From assembly GCF_040717455.1 (NCBI RefSeq), contig NZ_JBFEFH010000032.1, positions 1-64,000 of the forward strand: a stretch of 64,000 nt of DNA, given 5' to 3'. The translations under genes and the position numbers were made by a program. This document shows, piece by piece, positions 6,972 to 22,587 of the stretch. The stretch's first letter is position 1, and every line of letters begins with the position of its first letter. This stretch comes from Tautonia sp040717455. Its GTDB lineage: Bacteria > Planctomycetota > Planctomycetia > Isosphaerales > Isosphaeraceae. The notes under the pieces were generated by a model that was given only the letters and a program-made list of their open reading frames with translations, searched no databases and was not told the DNA's origin.

Positions 6972-8483
6972 TCAGCGGGCGCGGGCCCGGAGCGAGACGG
7001 CGGTCGGGCGGTCGGTCTGGATCCGGAGGAGCTGGGCGGCTTCGTCGTACCAGACGGAGACGATGGCCGACGGGTCGGCCGCGCGGGCCTCGGCCGGGAA
7101 GCCGGGGGGGAAGACCAGGCGGGGGACGAAGATCTCGGTCGGGCCGCGATCGGGGTGGTGAATCCAGTCGTATTCGAGTGTGCTCGCCTTGAATCGCGGG
7201 GATCCGCGGTCGAAGGCGAAGCGGGTCGGCTCGCCGGCAGTGGCGCGGGGGTAGGGGCGGGGGCGGTAGTTGGGGCGGAGGCGGCCGGAGGGGTCGAGGA
7301 TGCTGAAGTCCTCGCCGTTCCAGCCGTCCTTGAGGTGCTCGGTCCAGCCGGGGGTCAGGTTCCAGTGCGCCCCGGAGGCGAAGGCGGCGTCGAGGCGGTT
7401 GTACACTTCCTCCACGTAGGCCCCGCTGCCGGTCACCCGGGCGTCCATGCCGAACTCGCCGACGAACAGGGGGCTATTCCAGGCCGCGGCGGTCGCGGTC
7501 ATGTGGTGGAAGGCCAGGTCCATCGTCGCGGTCAGGCCGTGCCAGTGGCGCAGGACGATGGTGGACGGGTTGTAGTAGTGCGGGGCGTAGGCGACAGGCC
7601 CGAAGTCGGGGCGGGGCAGGCGGGTCTGGATGCCGGTGTTCGTCTTGACGTGCCCTTCGAGGAAGAGGATCGCCGACGGGTGCACGGCCCGGATGACCGC
7701 GTCGGCGTCTCGGTAGAGCGGGGCCAGCTCGCGACGCTCGTGTCCCCAGGGCTCGTTGATCAGGTCGTAGCCGATGACGCCCGGGATCGTCACGAAGCTC
7801 GACGCCACTCGTGAAATCATGAGCAAGTAGCGGGATCGTACTCCGTGCTCGTCGGCAAAGAAGTCGGCGAAGGAGCGATGGGTGGTCGGGTCGAGGGCCA
7901 TCATCAGGGGCCAGTCGGAGCTGAACGGCCCGTTGTTGGGGGCCGAGGGGCGGCCACGGGGGGAGACGGCCCAGCGCGGGAAGCCGTCGCCGGTGCCGTA
8001 GGAGGCGTGGCGCGAGAAGCCGTCCTGGTGGAAATCGACGATCGTGAACACGCCGAGCCGGGCGGCCTCGGCCGCGACGGCCATGACGGAGGCGAGGTAC
8101 GCCTCATCATAGGCCCCGGGGCTCGGCTCGTAGGCTTCCCAGAGGAACAGGAGGCGGATGACGTTGAAGCCGAGGTCGGCCACGCGGTCGAGGTCGGCCG
8201 GGCCGACCCGGGGGGCGAACGGCGGGACCTTCGAATCGCCGGCCAGGTTGATCCCGCGCAAAAGGATCACGCGGCCGCTCGGGTCCACGAAATAGGGCCC
8301 CGAGACCCGGAGCGGACCGGGGAGGCCGACCTGTTGCGGCGACGGCCGGACGGGACCGGTCTCACCGGCCAGGGCCAGACGCGCCTCGGGACCGGGTCCC
8401 GGGCCAGGGCCGAGGACCAGGCCGAGGACGGCCGCCGCGAGTGCCCCGAACCTTCGACGGCCTCGGAGTCCCGAGCATCCCAT
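6972..8483 (-). CDS. Secreted glycoside hydrolase family 5, endoglycoceramidase-like
   Basis: A 503-residue exported protein with a signal peptide (residues about 8-40). The GH5 barrel opens with the substrate-entry segment DPSGRVILLRGINLAG. The acid/base is E244 in DLINEPWG and the nucleophile E343 in LFVGEFGMD. The C-terminal 110 residues form a beta-rich domain as in GH5 proteins related to endoglycoceramidase, which cleave the sugar-ceramide bond of glycosphingolipids. The start has GGAGG 6 bases upstream. Other GH5 specificities (beta-glucosidase, cellulase-like) cannot be excluded. It converges with the decarboxylase gene. Confidence 0.85.
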   Translation of the reverse strand: MGCSGLRGRRRFGALAAAVLGLVLGPGPGPGPEARLALAGETGPVRPSPQQVGLPGPLRVSGPYFVDPSGRVILLRGINLAGDSKVPPFAPRVGPADLDRVADLGFNVIRLLFLWEAYEPSPGAYDEAYLASVMAVAAEAARLGVFTIVDFHQDGFSRHASYGTGDGFPRWAVSPRGRPSAPNNGPFSSDWPLMMALDPTTHRSFADFFADEHGVRSRYLLMISRVASSFVTIPGVIGYDLINEPWGHERRELAPLYRDADAVIRAVHPSAILFLEGHVKTNTGIQTRLPRPDFGPVAYAPHYYNPSTIVLRHWHGLTATMDLAFHHMTATAAAWNSPLFVGEFGMDARVTGSGAYVEEVYNRLDAAFASGAHWNLTPGWTEHLKDGWNGEDFSILDPSGRLRPNYRPRPYPRATAGEPTRFAFDRGSPRFKASTLEYDWIHHPDRGPTEIFVPRLVFPPGFPAEARAADPSAIVSVWYDEAAQLLRIQTDRPTAVSLRARAR

Positions 8484-9011
8484 TCACGACCTCCGTGTCG
8501 TCGCTTCGATGCCGATTGCGCTTACGCGCCCCGCCCGACCGGGCTCCCGTCGTGAGAATCCGATCGTGGCGGGTCATCCTCAATCTCAATGCCCCCGGGC
8601 GACGGGGCAGGGGCCGTCGTCCCGGGCCGGATCGCGGCGAGACGGCCCGGGGTCGGGCCGGCCTCGATCGCGATCGCCACGCGCCGTGCCTTCGATCATC
8701 GGCCCGAAGGGTGGGGGCCCGTGTCCCGATCGGCCGCCGATCGGGTCGGATCGCGCCGAAGACAACGGCGGTAGGCGTCGTGGCGATCGACGCGGCACGA
8801 TGCCCCGGGGCGACATGGTGGCCTTTTGGTCAGGTTGCAATCACCTGTATCAATTTGCATCATACTCGACAGATGATACGCTTCAGGATGGGCCGTCTCC
8901 GAGCCGATGAAGGGGAGACGGGATCCCGCGCGTGGTGTGCTTGCTTCGAGCGCGATCGACCCTCCCGACGCACCCGGCACCCTCAAGCCCCGAGGGGGAG
9001 CGACGATTATC
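8484..9011. promoter_or_regulatory. Divergent control region between the GH5 and YhaM-type genes
   Basis: A 528-base gap. Most is GC-rich with no coding signal. An AT-rich patch at 8830-8885 stands out. It holds TTGCAA (8835-8840), TTGCAT (8855-8860) and, 16 bp on, TACGCT (8877-8882), giving a candidate promoter for the rightward gene. GTATCA (8847-8852) and TGATAC (8874-8879) form an inverted repeat that brackets it, as an operator would. Confidence 0.4.
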
Positions 9012-10061
9012 ATGGCCAGCGGCATTGAAAGCCCGGTGATCCGGCTCGGCGAATTCCAGGATGGGCAGGAGGCCGAGTGCTTCGCCGTGCTCGTGAGCCG
9101 GGACAAGGGGACGACGAAGAAGAACGAGCCGTTCGTGAAGTGTTTCTTCCGCGACCGGGATCAGACGGTCGAGGCCCCCTTGTGGTCGGACCACCGCTTG
9201 CTGAAGCAGTCGGACGGCTGGACCGACGGGCTGGCGTATCGGATCCGGGCGCGGGGGGAATTCAACGCCCGGTACGGCCTGCAACTGAAGCTGATCGACC
9301 TGCGGCCCGCGGGCGGCCCGGACGACGAGGCGGACGGGTTCGATTACGGCGACCTGGTCGAACGGTCGAAATTCCCGAGCGGCGACCGGCTGGGGAAGAT
9401 CCTCGAATTCGTCGGGCGGTACATCGAGGACGAGAAGCTCTCGGAGCTAGTCCGGCGCATTTTGGAAGGGCACGCGAAGCAGTTGGAGCTGATGCCGGCC
9501 GCGTCGCACATGCACCACAACGTGACCGGGGGCCTGGTCGAGCACCTCTGGAGCGTGACGCGGGTCAGCATCATGCTGGCCGAGCATTACGGGCGGTATT
9601 ACGACGAGCTGAACCCGCCCTTGAATCGCGATGTGATCGTGGCCGCGGCGATCCTGCACGACATCGGCAAGCTGCGCGAGCTGGAATACCACCCGATCGA
9701 GGCGAAGTACACGACCGAAGGGAACTTGATCGGCCACATTTTGATGGGTCGCGACCTGGTGCGGGACACGGCGCGGGAGATCGGGGATTTCCCGGTCGAG
9801 ACGCTCTTGCTGCTGGAGCACGCGATCCTCGCCCACCACGGCAAGACCGAGTTCGGGTCGCCGAAGCCCCCGGCGACGCTCGAAGCGATGATCCTGCACT
9901 ACGCCGACGAGCTGGACGCGAAGTTCAACGCCGTGGCCAAGGCGCTCCGGGCCGAGAACGGCGACGACCTGTTCACCAAGAAGGTCTGGGCGGCCGAGAA
10001 CCAGCGGTTCTACCGGGGCACCCCGTTGCCGCCGCCGGATCAGGACCAACCGCCGTTTTGA
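9012..10061 (+). CDS. YhaM-type 3'-5' exoribonuclease (OB fold plus HD domain)
   Basis: A 349-residue protein. Residues about 8-105 form an OB-fold nucleic-acid-binding domain; residues about 150-320 form an HD phosphohydrolase domain. The HD signature is intact: HHNVTGGLVEHLWSV supplies the first His, AAILHDIGKLREL the HD pair, and ILAHHGKTEFGSP a later His pair. YhaM proteins trim RNA and single-stranded DNA from the 3' end. The ATG at 9012 is favoured by the purine-rich GAGGGGGAG upstream and by family length. It is monocistronic. Confidence 0.88.
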   Translation: MASGIESPVIRLGEFQDGQEAECFAVLVSRDKGTTKKNEPFVKCFFRDRDQTVEAPLWSDHRLLKQSDGWTDGLAYRIRARGEFNARYGLQLKLIDLRPAGGPDDEADGFDYGDLVERSKFPSGDRLGKILEFVGRYIEDEKLSELVRRILEGHAKQLELMPAASHMHHNVTGGLVEHLWSVTRVSIMLAEHYGRYYDELNPPLNRDVIVAAAILHDIGKLRELEYHPIEAKYTTEGNLIGHILMGRDLVRDTAREIGDFPVETLLLLEHAILAHHGKTEFGSPKPPATLEAMILHYADELDAKFNAVAKALRAENGDDLFTKKVWAAENQRFYRGTPLPPPDQDQPPF

Positions 10062-10100
10062 ATGATTTAAATGAGATCATGAGCAGATCACAGACGAGAA

Positions 10101-10137
10101 ACGGCCCCGGACGGGCGAGATGCACGTCCGGGGCCGT
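10101..10137. terminator. Bidirectional terminator hairpin
   Basis: ACGGCCCCGGACG (10101-10113) pairs perfectly with 10125-10137 around an 11-base loop. It lies between the convergent YhaM-type and gltD genes, with a short T-rich tail (GTTTGCG) on the right and an A-rich flank on the left. Confidence 0.75.
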
Positions 10138-10179
10138 GTGCGTTTGCGATTGCGAATCGCTCGGAGGACGGAGGAACCG

Positions 10180-16504
<6,325 letters not shown>

Positions 16505-16632
16505 CAGGTTTGCTCCCTCCAGACAGACGGCTCCGGTCCGGGAGGCGCCGGCCCGCCGATCGGCCCGCGACGTGCGGGCCCCGGGGGCCGGTGCCCGGCC
16601 CCGAACCTCGGGCCGATGCACCAGCATCTCAC

Positions 16633-17637
16633 TCAGGTTTTCTTGACGGCGGGGGTCCGGCCACTCCGGGAGGAGCCCCGGCCGTTCGGTTTCGGCTCGG
16701 CGATCGAGGGGGCGGCGGGCGACGACGATGGGGTCGCCCCGTCCTCGGCCGTCGAGCCGTCTCGCAAGGTTTCGAGGAACCGTGCCCCGGCCAGGCCCAG
16801 GGTGGCTTCGCCCCGGTGGACGATCGCCAGGGGTCGGCTCAGGGGATGATCGGTGATCGGGACCGCGACGAGGCTCCCCGAAGCGACCTCACGCTCCAGG
16901 GTCGTCCGGGGCAGGATGGCCACCCCGGCGCCCACCTCGACCGCCCGCTTGATGTTCTCGATGCTGTCGAAGGCCAGGCCGGGCTCGACCTGGACGCCGC
17001 GACGCTTCAAATGACGGTCGATCGCGCGGCGGATCGGCAGCTCGGAATCGTAGTGGACGAAGCGGGCCCCGTCGAGCCGGGCCAGGCCGATCCCCTCGGG
17101 GTCGGCCAGGGGATGCCCCGGGGGGGCGGCCACGACCATGTCTTCATCGCGCCAGGCGACGACGTCGATCCCCGGCCATTTCTTCGGGAACGAGACGATG
17201 CCCAGGTCGGCGCGACCGGTGCGGACCCGGTCGACGACCTCGCTGGGGTGCATGCACTCCAGGCGGCAGTCGGCCAGGGGGTGCCGCGAGCGGAATTCGG
17301 TGATGTGGCGGGTGAGCTGGCCGAGGCCGACCGAGTAAATCGCCACGATCCGGACCAGCCCCTCGATCTGGTCGGCCCGGCCGAGGGCCCGGACCCGGCG
17401 CTCGACATCCTGATAGCGCTCGACCAGTTCGCGGCACCCCTCGTAATACATCTGGCCGTAAGGGGTGGGGATCAAGGGGCGCTTGGATCGGTCGATCAGC
17501 TTCACGCCGAGCCGCTCTTCGAGGTTATGGACGGCCTGGCTCGCCGTCGATTGCGAGATGCCGTTCTCGGCGGCCCCGCGCGAGAAACTCGCCCGACGCA
17601 CGACATCGCAGAAGATTTTGAGCGCCTCGAACTGCAT
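16633..17637 (-). CDS. LysR-family transcriptional regulator
   Basis: A 334-residue regulator. Residues 1-60 form the winged helix-turn-helix (MQFEALKIFCDVV, then GAAENGISQSTASQAVHNLEERLG). Residues about 90-295 form the periplasmic-binding-like effector domain. The last 40 residues are a Ser/Pro-rich tail. The start at 17637 is the standard LysR N-terminus; the in-frame extension to 17904 is not supported. It lies 128 bases upstream of gltB in the same direction, so by analogy with GltC of Bacillus it may control gltBD. That role is inference. Confidence 0.88.
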   Translation of the reverse strand: MQFEALKIFCDVVRRASFSRGAAENGISQSTASQAVHNLEERLGVKLIDRSKRPLIPTPYGQMYYEGCRELVERYQDVERRVRALGRADQIEGLVRIVAIYSVGLGQLTRHITEFRSRHPLADCRLECMHPSEVVDRVRTGRADLGIVSFPKKWPGIDVVAWRDEDMVVAAPPGHPLADPEGIGLARLDGARFVHYDSELPIRRAIDRHLKRRGVQVEPGLAFDSIENIKRAVEVGAGVAILPRTTLEREVASGSLVAVPITDHPLSRPLAIVHRGEATLGLAGARFLETLRDGSTAEDGATPSSSPAAPSIAEPKPNGRGSSRSGRTPAVKKT

Positions 17638-17934
17638 CGCCGTGGGGAGACCTCGATCGGGGGGCGGCCCTGTCGTCGCCAGGCAGGCAGGGCCGCGGCC
17701 GGGTGGTCGGATCGTCGGGGCGGCCCAACCGAGGCCGCCGCCGCTGTTGCCCCGAATGCCCGCGCGACGGCCCCCAGGGGGCTGGGGGCAAATCCCCCGC
17801 TCGGCCGCCTCGCACGCGTCCAAGGGGGGCACGGTATTCGAGATTCCAATACTACACTCGGACATCAGCGGGTTCGTCAATAGCCTAACGCGCCGCCGGG
17901 GCATTTTTTCGGGCCGTGGCCGGGTGCGTGCGTG
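17638..17934. other. Intergenic region upstream of the LysR gene
   Basis: This gap lies after the oxidoreductase stop and before the LysR gene. An AT-richer patch on the minus strand holds TTGACG (17880-17875) and TAGTAT (17854-17849), but the 20-bp spacing is long for a promoter, so this is only a weak candidate. The run CGAAAAAATG just after the oxidoreductase stop could be part of a weak terminator. No gene is seen. Confidence 0.3.
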
Positions 17935-19050
17935 CTACGACCCGAATCCGTCGAGCGGGTGGGTCCGATCGGTCAGGGGGAGCGGGACCGGGGCCCCGGC
18001 CCGCTGCGACGCATAGGTGGCCAGGATCATCTCGATCGAAGCGCGGCCGTCGGCGCCGGAGACGACCGGCGGGCGATCGGCCTCGACGGCGGCGATCAGG
18101 TCGGCGACGATCCGGCAATTCCCGGCGTCGAGGCCGCCGTCGTCGAGCGGTTCGGGCTGGCCGACGCCGGCGCTGGTGATCCGTTCCCACGACGAGCGAT
18201 CGGGGGCGGCGTACCAGCGGGGGTCGCGGACGAGATACGCCTCGGGGAGCCAGCCGAAGCCCATGACGATGGCCCCCGCCTCGCCGAAGATGCGCAGATC
18301 AAAGCGATCGCCCGCCTGATTCGGGCGGCTGGTGGCGAAGTGGGCCACGACGGGCGTCGCTTCGAAGCCATACATGGCGTCGATGCGGTCGCCGGCGAGG
18401 GGGCCGATCCCCTCGGCCCCCTCGCGGACCTGCTCGGGGCCGATCGGCTGGCCCGAATCGAGGACGCGGGCGAAGCACCACGAGGGGTCGCCGAGCAGGG
18501 CGCGGAAGAGGTCCATCGTGTGGGAGCCGAGGACCATGAGATCCTCGCCGCCGCCGCGGCGGTCTTCCTTGCCGCGGCCGCGGAGTTCGAGGATCGGGCC
18601 GATGGCGCCGTCGGCGAGCAATGCCCGGACCTGGGCGAAGATCGGGCTGACGCGGGTCTGGAACGCGATGGCGATCTTCGTGTGCGAGGCGTCGCAGGCA
18701 TTGAGCATGGCGTCGCAATCCGATGGCGAGGGGGCCATCGGCTTCTCGAGGAAGATGCCGCGCACGCCGGCCTCGGCGCAGGCAATGACCATGTCGCGGT
18801 GGCCGTCGAGCCATCGGGGGCAGACGGCGACGAACTCGGGGCGCTCGCGGTCGAGCATCTCGCGGTAATCGGCATAGGATCGCGCGACCCAGAGCCGCTC
18901 CGAGGCCCGGGCGCGGCCGGCTTCGTCCTCGTCGGCCACGGCGAGGAGTTGGAGCTTCGGTTCGGCGGCGAAGGCCAGGTCGAGGTTGTGGCCGTAATTC
19001 CCCCGGCCGGTTCGACCGATGACGGCGGCGCGATACGGGGCCTGGAACAT
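17935..19050 (-). CDS. Gfo/Idh/MocA-family oxidoreductase
   Basis: A 371-residue NAD(P)-dependent sugar or inositol oxidoreductase. The Rossmann motif is atypical (AAVIGRTGRGNYGHNLD), followed by the family hallmark EKPM in GIFLEKPMAPSPSDCD at about residue 120. The C-terminal alpha/beta substrate domain is complete. The ATG at 19050 puts the Rossmann strand at the N-terminus; the longer in-frame start at 19182 is rejected. The substrate is unknown. It is monocistronic and divergent from cstA. Confidence 0.85.
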   Translation of the reverse strand: MFQAPYRAAVIGRTGRGNYGHNLDLAFAAEPKLQLLAVADEDEAGRARASERLWVARSYADYREMLDRERPEFVAVCPRWLDGHRDMVIACAEAGVRGIFLEKPMAPSPSDCDAMLNACDASHTKIAIAFQTRVSPIFAQVRALLADGAIGPILELRGRGKEDRRGGGEDLMVLGSHTMDLFRALLGDPSWCFARVLDSGQPIGPEQVREGAEGIGPLAGDRIDAMYGFEATPVVAHFATSRPNQAGDRFDLRIFGEAGAIVMGFGWLPEAYLVRDPRWYAAPDRSSWERITSAGVGQPEPLDDGGLDAGNCRIVADLIAAVEADRPPVVSGADGRASIEMILATYASQRAGAPVPLPLTDRTHPLDGFGS

Positions 19051-19302
19051 GGCGGTGGCTCGATCGGGTGTCCAACGGGCGGGGCGTCCGGTTCGCACGA
19101 CGCCTGCCAGCATGACCCGGCGGCCAGCCCGACGCAAGCCGCTTGCAGTCCCGGGGTTCGGGAGTGCGTTCGGGGGATTCACGCGGCTTGATGGGGCGAG
19201 GGCCGCGTCGTAGACTTGAACCCATCCTCGCCCGAAGGCCGACGGCCGGGCAGGCGAACAGGGGTCGATCGCGCATCTTGATTGATGGAATGGGACCGAC
19301 GC

Positions 19303-21327
19303 ATGCAGACGCTCCTGATCGCCGTGGGCGCGGGCGTGGCTTTCCTGGTGGCCTATTTCACCTACGGCCGCTGGCTCGGCAGCACGATCTTCCGGCTCTC
19401 GGCCGATTACGTCTGCCCGTCACACCGCCTGAGGGACGACGCCGACTACGTGCCGACCTCGAAGCCGGTCGTCTTCGGCCACCACTTCACGTCGATCGCG
19501 GGCACGGGGCCGATCGTCGGCCCGGCGATCGCGGTGATGTGGGGGTGGGTGCCGGCTTTGGTCTGGGTCCTGCTGGGGTCGATCTTCATCGGGGCGGTGC
19601 ACGACTTCGGGGCGCTCGTCGTCTCGATCCGGAACAACGGGCAGACGGTGGGGGACATCGCCGGGCGATTGATCAATCGCCGGGCTCGGATCCTGTTTTT
19701 GCTCATCCTGTTCCTGGCCTTGACGATCGTGCTGGCGATCTTCGGCCTGGTCATCGCGGCGGTCTTCCGGCAGTTCCCGGCGTCGATCTTCCCGTGCCTC
19801 GTGCAGATCCCGATCGCCGTGGGGATCGGCGTCTGGCTGCACCGGAGGGGGGCGAAGCTGGCGGTGCCGTCCCTGGTGGCGCTCGGGTTGATGTACCTGA
19901 CGGTGATCTTCGGCGACCAGAACACGCCGGTCGCGGCGATGGCCGGGTTGCCGGGATGGTTGGCGACCGGAATCGGCTGGATCGAGGCGACCCTGCACAC
20001 CTTCAACGCCTCGCTGGCGGCATGGCCGATTATCGTCTGGGTGGCGGTCTTGCTGATCTATTCGTATGTGGCGTCGGTCTTGCCGGTCTGGGTGTTGTTG
20101 CAGCCGAGGGATTATATCAACTCGCTGCAATTGATTAGTGCGTTGGGCTTGATCGTCGTCGGCCTGGCCGTGGCCGCGGTGGCGGGCGGGGCGCCGGTCG
20201 GCGACCTGGGACGGCCCGAGCTGGCGATTGCCGCCCCGGCGATCGACTTCAACCCGACCGATGCACCCTTGATGATCCCGTTCCTGTTCGTGACGATCGC
20301 CTGCGGGGCGATCAGCGGGTTCCATTGCCTGGTGAGCAGCGGGACCTCCAGCAAGCAGATCAGCCGAGAGCCCGACGCGCGGTTCGTCGGCTACGGCGGG
20401 ATGCTGACCGAGGGGTTCCTGGCGACCCTCGTCATCCTGGCCTGCGTGGCCGGGCTGGGGCTGGGCGTGGCGGGCGAGGGGGGGTCGACCTTGCTCGGCC
20501 GCGAGGCATTCCAGGCGCGGTACGGGTCGTGGAATGCGTCGCAGGGGTTGGCCTCGACGGTCGCGGCGTTCGTCGATGGGTCGGCGAACTTCCTGAGGGC
20601 GATGGGGTTGCCGACGGGGGTGTCGGTGGCCTTGATGGGGGTCCTGGTCGCCTCGTTCGCGGGCACGACCCTGGATACGGCCTGCCGACTTCAGCGGTAC
20701 GTGGTGCAGGAACTGGCCGCGGCCTTGCTGAGCCTCGGCCGGAATGACGCCGAGGCCGGCAAGGCGGGCGACGGCCTCTTCCAGCGGCAGCCGATCGGGC
20801 TTTCGGGCAATCCGCTGACCTGGCTGGCGAACAAGCACGGGGCGACGATCTTCGCCGTCGTGCTGGCCGGGGCGTTGGCGGCCTTCCCGAAGGCGGGAGA
20901 CCCCTGGAGCTGGCAATCGGCCGGGCAGGGGGGCCTGATCCTCTGGCCTTTGTTCGGGGCGACGAACCAGTTGCTCGGCGGGTTGTCGTTCCTGGTGATC
21001 GCCTTCTACCTGCGGCGGCGCGGCCTGCCGAACTGGTTCTTGATCGCCCCGCTCGTCTTCATGCTGATCCTGCCCGCCTGGGCGATGCTCTGGCAGATCT
21101 TCGTCGATGCCCCGGGGCCCGGGGGGAGCTGGCTGGCGGATCGGCAGTGGATCTTGCTGGCGATCGGCCTGGTGACGATCGTGCTGGAGGGGTGGCTCGT
21201 GGTCGAGGCGGCCTTGCTCTGGCCCCGCATCCGGGGGGTGATGGAGCACCTGATCGCGCCCGAGCCGCTCTCCCTCTCGCGATCGAACGCGGCGGCGAGT
21301 GTGGGATCGGCCGTGGGATCATCGTAA
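19303..21327 (+). CDS. cstA: Carbon starvation protein CstA (peptide/pyruvate transporter family)
   Basis: A 674-residue polytopic membrane protein with about 16 hydrophobic segments. Family signatures include YGRWLGSTIF near the N-terminus, GHHFTSIAGTGPIVGPAIAVMWGW, and LFGATNQLLGGLSFLVI near the C-terminus. CstA proteins import pyruvate or peptides under carbon limitation. The ATG at 19303 matches the family start (first membrane helix at once). TTG 19282 and ATG 19285 are in frame and possible. The gene opens an amino acid and peptide uptake region. Confidence 0.92.
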   Translation: MQTLLIAVGAGVAFLVAYFTYGRWLGSTIFRLSADYVCPSHRLRDDADYVPTSKPVVFGHHFTSIAGTGPIVGPAIAVMWGWVPALVWVLLGSIFIGAVHDFGALVVSIRNNGQTVGDIAGRLINRRARILFLLILFLALTIVLAIFGLVIAAVFRQFPASIFPCLVQIPIAVGIGVWLHRRGAKLAVPSLVALGLMYLTVIFGDQNTPVAAMAGLPGWLATGIGWIEATLHTFNASLAAWPIIVWVAVLLIYSYVASVLPVWVLLQPRDYINSLQLISALGLIVVGLAVAAVAGGAPVGDLGRPELAIAAPAIDFNPTDAPLMIPFLFVTIACGAISGFHCLVSSGTSSKQISREPDARFVGYGGMLTEGFLATLVILACVAGLGLGVAGEGGSTLLGREAFQARYGSWNASQGLASTVAAFVDGSANFLRAMGLPTGVSVALMGVLVASFAGTTLDTACRLQRYVVQELAAALLSLGRNDAEAGKAGDGLFQRQPIGLSGNPLTWLANKHGATIFAVVLAGALAAFPKAGDPWSWQSAGQGGLILWPLFGATNQLLGGLSFLVIAFYLRRRGLPNWFLIAPLVFMLILPAWAMLWQIFVDAPGPGGSWLADRQWILLAIGLVTIVLEGWLVVEAALLWPRIRGVMEHLIAPEPLSLSRSNAAASVGSAVGSS

Positions 21328-21337
21328 GGGGAGTTGG

Positions 21338-21490
21338 GAGCCACGGATGAAACACGGATCAGATCGGAAGAGAGAAGAGAGAAAGACAGATTAGATCGAT
21401 CAAGGAGTCGTCCCGTTCCCACGCGGAAGGCGACCATTTCCCTTGATCTCTGATCCGTGTTTCATCCGTGTTCCATCCGTGGCTCAAATC
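21338..21490. repeat. Dispersed repeat island 1, inverted arms of an 11-12 bp tandem unit
   Basis: The left arm (21338-21360) reads GAGCCACGGATGAAACACGG and on. The right arm (about 21448-21486) carries the reverse complement with one more unit of CACGGATG(A/G)AA. The AT-richer middle (21361-21447) includes a purine-rich stretch of GAAGAGAGAAGAGAGAAAG. It fills the gap between the convergent cstA and channel genes and could act as a terminator structure. A sister island lies at 60031-60185. Confidence 0.7.
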
Positions 21491-21513
21491 TCCTTGCACA
21501 CGCGCAGGCCGGA

Positions 21514-22314
21514 TCAGGTGATCTCGCGGCCGCAGTGGGGGCAGGTGCGGCCGTGGAATTTCTTGCGTTTCTCGACCTCCTCGATGAAGCCGGAGCCGAG
21601 GATGGCGGTCGGCAGGGCGAAGAAGCCGATGCCGAGGATGGCGGAGAAGGAGGCGAGCACGCGGCCGAGCGAGGTGACCGGGTGGACGTCGCCGTAGCCG
21701 ACGGTGGTCAGGGTGACGACGGCCCACCACATCGCGGCCGGGATGCTGGAAAAGGCCTCGGGCTGGGCCTCGTGCTCGGCGAAGTACATCAGGCAGGACG
21801 TGATCAGGAGCATCAGGCCGAAGACGCAGGTGGTCAGGATCAGCTCCTCTCGCTTCGCGCGGATCACGTCGGCGAAGAGGCGGAGGGCGGAGATGTAGCG
21901 GACGAGCTTGGCGGCGCGGAAGATCCGCAGGAGCCGCAGCGCCCGGACGAATCGCAGGTCGAGGCCGAACATGGGCAGGTACGCCGGCAGGACGGCCATC
22001 AGGTCGATCAGCGCCAACGGCGTGGCCATGAACCGCAGGCGGCCCCGGACGGGCCCGGCAAACCGCGGGTCGGCCGGGGCCGCCCAGACGCGCAAGAGGT
22101 ACTCGGCCGAGAAGACGGCCACCGAGAACCATTCGAAGGCGCGGAGGGCCGGGCCGATCTGCCGGTTGATGGAATCCACCGTCTCCAAAATCACGGCCAG
22201 GATGTTCAGGACGATCAAGCTCAGCAGCACGAGGTCGAACGCCCGGCTGTGCCGATCGTCCGGCCGGGCGACGTCGAGGATGGCCCAGAGACGCGGTCGG
22301 AGGGAGTGCTTCAT
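21514..22314 (-). CDS. Voltage-gated potassium channel-like ion transporter
   Basis: A 266-residue membrane protein with six hydrophobic segments. An S4-like segment with regularly spaced arginines (LRFVRALRLLRIFRAAKLVRYI) and the pore signature TTVGYGDV are present, both hallmarks of the Kv superfamily. The C-terminus ends in CPHCGREIT, a lone CxxC like half a zinc ribbon. It would conduct potassium across the inner membrane. The gene ends facing cstA across the repeat island. Confidence 0.9.
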   Translation of the reverse strand: MKHSLRPRLWAILDVARPDDRHSRAFDLVLLSLIVLNILAVILETVDSINRQIGPALRAFEWFSVAVFSAEYLLRVWAAPADPRFAGPVRGRLRFMATPLALIDLMAVLPAYLPMFGLDLRFVRALRLLRIFRAAKLVRYISALRLFADVIRAKREELILTTCVFGLMLLITSCLMYFAEHEAQPEAFSSIPAAMWWAVVTLTTVGYGDVHPVTSLGRVLASFSAILGIGFFALPTAILGSGFIEEVEKRKKFHGRTCPHCGREIT

Positions 22315-22587
22315 CGGATCACGGGAGGAATCGCCGAGGGTGACGAGGGAAGGCCGGGGCGAAGCCGGGGCGCGGCGTTGCGTCTCGGCGGAGCGTGGAG
22401 GAGGGCCATTGTACCCGGATCGAGGGAGGGGATTCTCGGAGGATGCGAATCGGGATCGTACGGGGGCGATTGGGGGGGAAGGTGAGCGGCTCGCCTGCCC
22501 CCTGGCAGCTTGGGCCGGGATCTGCTATAGAGTCCGATCTGGTCAGGGATTGCATTGAGGAAGTAGTGATCGGCCGAAGGGGGATGC

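Noticed and set aside
16505..16627. 41-residue extension of gltB
   Set aside because: It would bury the propeptide and catalytic Cys context; GltB proteins place the nucleophile Cys close to the N-terminus.
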